DNA from: Taeniopygia guttata
Lineage: Eukaryota > Chordata > Aves > Passeriformes > Estrildidae
Length of the DNA stretch: 64,000 nucleotides
Reading direction: 5' to 3'
Assembly (NCBI RefSeq): GCF_048771995.1
Contig: NC_133032.1
Span: 22,111,501-22,175,500 of the forward strand
The notes beneath the pieces were generated by a model. That model saw only the letters and a list, made by a program, of their open reading frames with translations, searched no databases and was not told the origin of the DNA. Below, piece by piece: positions 61,734 through 64,000 of the stretch. The stretch's first letter is position 1. Each line of letters opens with the position of its first letter. Made by a program: the position numbers and the translations under genes.

Positions 61734-64000
61734 CTGTTAGTGCAAGAAAGCAAGAACATTTGATTACAACGAAGTCAAGGGAGAGAGCTTATCCATTTTA
61801 ATAGTCTACAAGAAATCATATAAAATTTAAATTATGTTATTAAGTACACAAGATACTTTTAATATGGAAATTAAGTTTGCTTTTCCAGGTTCTATTCTGT
61901 TTGAATAAGCTTGAAATCTGTTTTAATGGTTTCCTTAAAAATATTCTTATGTTGCATTAGTGTTTACACACCACTATTTACTCCTTTAGAAGTCTAACAG
62001 TCATTTGTCTCTTAAATTATGAAGGTGTAGAAGAAATAAAAATAGCTATGTTTACACATAAATAAAGGTTAATGAAGAAAAACTTCAACTTTTTCAGTTT
62101 AATGCTGAGCTTACAGTTCATCCCACTAGTCCTTCACCTACTTTACTTCAAGGGACTCTATAAACCTGCATGTTTTAATCACCCAGCACGTAACATACGG
62201 CATAACCCTTAGATTCAGAAGTCAACTTTGATAAGGTAACGATTTACATTTTACAAGCTAATTGAGACATCTCCTCCCTTTACATGCTACTTGGTAACTA
62301 CATTCATATTTGCCTGGTGCTGTATCTTCTGCAACACCTCATTTGTAGTGTATATACAGGCATCCTATTTCAGAACAATTTAGCTACTAAGAGGAATCCT
62401 TACTAAAAAAGGTTAGCTATAACAACCACTGGAACTAATATGAGAAGGAAGACTACTGTTAAAAATAAAAGATTTGTATCTATCCCATTTGTCAATGATG
62501 TCTTAAGTAAAGTGGCAGCAGTCTACACCACAAACTATGAAGAATAAACACTGAAGAAAGTTTCCTCAAAACAGTAAATGAAGTTGGCAAATTTAAGAGA
62601 ATGATAAGCAGTTAAGACTCAGGGTTTAGATATACATATGTGCTCACACATTTTGAGAAAAATGCAAATACTGAGATCCAAATTATCTAACTTATTATTA
62701 TCTCATCTACTCCCCATAAAAAGAATTTCAATTCTGTTTGAAAGAATTGTGCATTAATCTTACCTAATGAATAGAAAGCCCTAAAATACACGGCTACAAC
62801 ACAGCAAGCATGATTCAGAAATCAGATGGAAGTTTTATAAAAGGGCACTGGAAAAACTCAGTCATCTGTCCTCTCTCGCTATGTCTTAGGATTAATTCTG
62901 CACTAAAAGTATTTGTATTATACACAAACTCATTTACAGGCAAAGATAATTGTGCCTGATTAGTGTCTGAGTGCTTGTCAGAAAATAAAACCACTTACAC
63001 CAAAAGTCCAAAATTCAATTTCTAAGTTGTTACAATCTACTAAAAATACGTATGATAAATACTAATAAAACCTGTTAGGTATAGATTTCAGTGGAGTGGA
63101 CAGAACCTAAGTCTAGTGACATTCTACACTAAATAGCCTCATGCAAACTTAATAGAGATGTGCACACCAAAAATGTGGGAAATATTTCAATTCAACTATA
63201 AGGAAACAATTATTGGCACTATAATCAGCCACGCTCACACAAAGCAGTCAGGAAAACTCATCTGCTTTATTATTTCTACAAGTACCAGCAATGATACAAC
63301 CTTACTACTGAGCTCAGAGCAGATTTGCTCTCATGGTGTATCAGTAAACATATTTTGGAGTTTGCATTTAAGACTTGTGTATCAAAGAAATTCTCTGACT
63401 ACCACTACCACCACGCAGCACACTGAAGAGTCTGTTTGTATCAGATGATTTCAAAACTATTCCCTTTGTGTGTACTATAGGACAATGCTAACACAACATG
63501 TCATTCCTTAAAAATTACACCGGCTTCCAAAGTTAAATCAAACATGTTATTTGTCTTAGAATTAGCTGCCATATCCTCCCTGTTTTTCTTCTCAGTTATT
63601 ATTCTTCCTCTTCAAGAAGCTTTTCTCTTCTTACCAAGGGGAAACAGAAAGGATGTGAAAAAAAATATAAGTCAGGAAGTGTATGTAGTCAGCCACATCA
63701 TCTGCAAAAGCCACTTCAGCAGACAGCTTCAAAACTGGAGAAGCAGAATCTATTATTCTCTCCTCTCCGCTACAAACAAAACAAAATGCAACTAGAAGAC
63801 TTTTGCTGAACAGAGAGAATGAGAACTGAAGAGCCTGTTTACTATTTAAGTTCAAGGGAAGCTGCTCATTTCAAGGCACAAAGCCTGTAAATACTCTTTT
63901 CCTCTGATTTAAAAACCCATTTAAGAAATTCTGTTTTCAAATTATTTCTATTTAGATAGGGGAATGATGTTTGGATATGTTTTTACTTTTCCACCTTCAC
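61734..64000 (-). other. FAM117B intron, incomplete at the right edge
   Basis: AT-rich sequence upstream of the RRTSSLD exon. The long low-complexity first exon of FAM117B is not in the window, nor is its CpG island. No named repeat is recognised. Confidence 0.7.

Overview
This window is vertebrate nuclear DNA, most likely from a bird. Three copies of CR1 LINE 3' ends carry the bird-type terminal sequence, one carries a bird-type CR1 ORF2 C-terminus, introns are short, and a compact CpG island separates two divergent genes. The species cannot be named from this alone. No bacterial, viral or CRISPR system was seen.

The gene order matches the mammalian 2q33 neighbourhood CARF - WDR12 - ICA1L - FAM117B, in the same relative orientations. 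Bases 1-12,450 hold the 5' part of CARF (calcium-responsive transcription factor) on the minus strand; its 3' exons lie off the left edge. A CpG island at about 12,240-13,100 is the shared promoter of CARF (leftward) and WDR12 (rightward). WDR12 is complete: 13 coding exons from 12,777 to 20,300 give a 423-residue protein with the reading phase kept at every junction. From about 39,900 to the right edge lies FAM117B on the minus strand: a probable long 3' UTR, then seven of its coding exons between 45,760 and 61,733. The first, long coding exon is off the right edge.

The 24 kb between WDR12 and FAM117B should hold ICA1L (islet cell autoantigen 1-like, a BAR-domain protein). No intact gene is there. 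Decayed ICA1L exons remain in the right order and strand, at 24,609-24,742, about 28,978-29,148 and 31,394-31,522, with a frameshift, an in-frame stop and lost codons. This looks like a unitary pseudogene: the gene was inactivated in place. It is the most interesting observation here.

A second is in CARF. The exon that begins the conserved Met-Asp-Ser-Arg-Asp block lacks the AG splice acceptor where conservation predicts it. The nearest good acceptor, 45 bases upstream, brings in a stop codon, so translation may start inside that exon. Other structure includes a perfect 59-base tandem duplication in a CARF intron, a long fold-back hairpin in a FAM117B intron, and an NRF1-type palindrome in the shared promoter.

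The three intact genes do not form one pathway. WDR12 acts in 60S ribosome assembly, CARF in neuronal calcium-dependent transcription, and FAM117B is a phosphoprotein of poorly known function. Their adjacency is conserved synteny.
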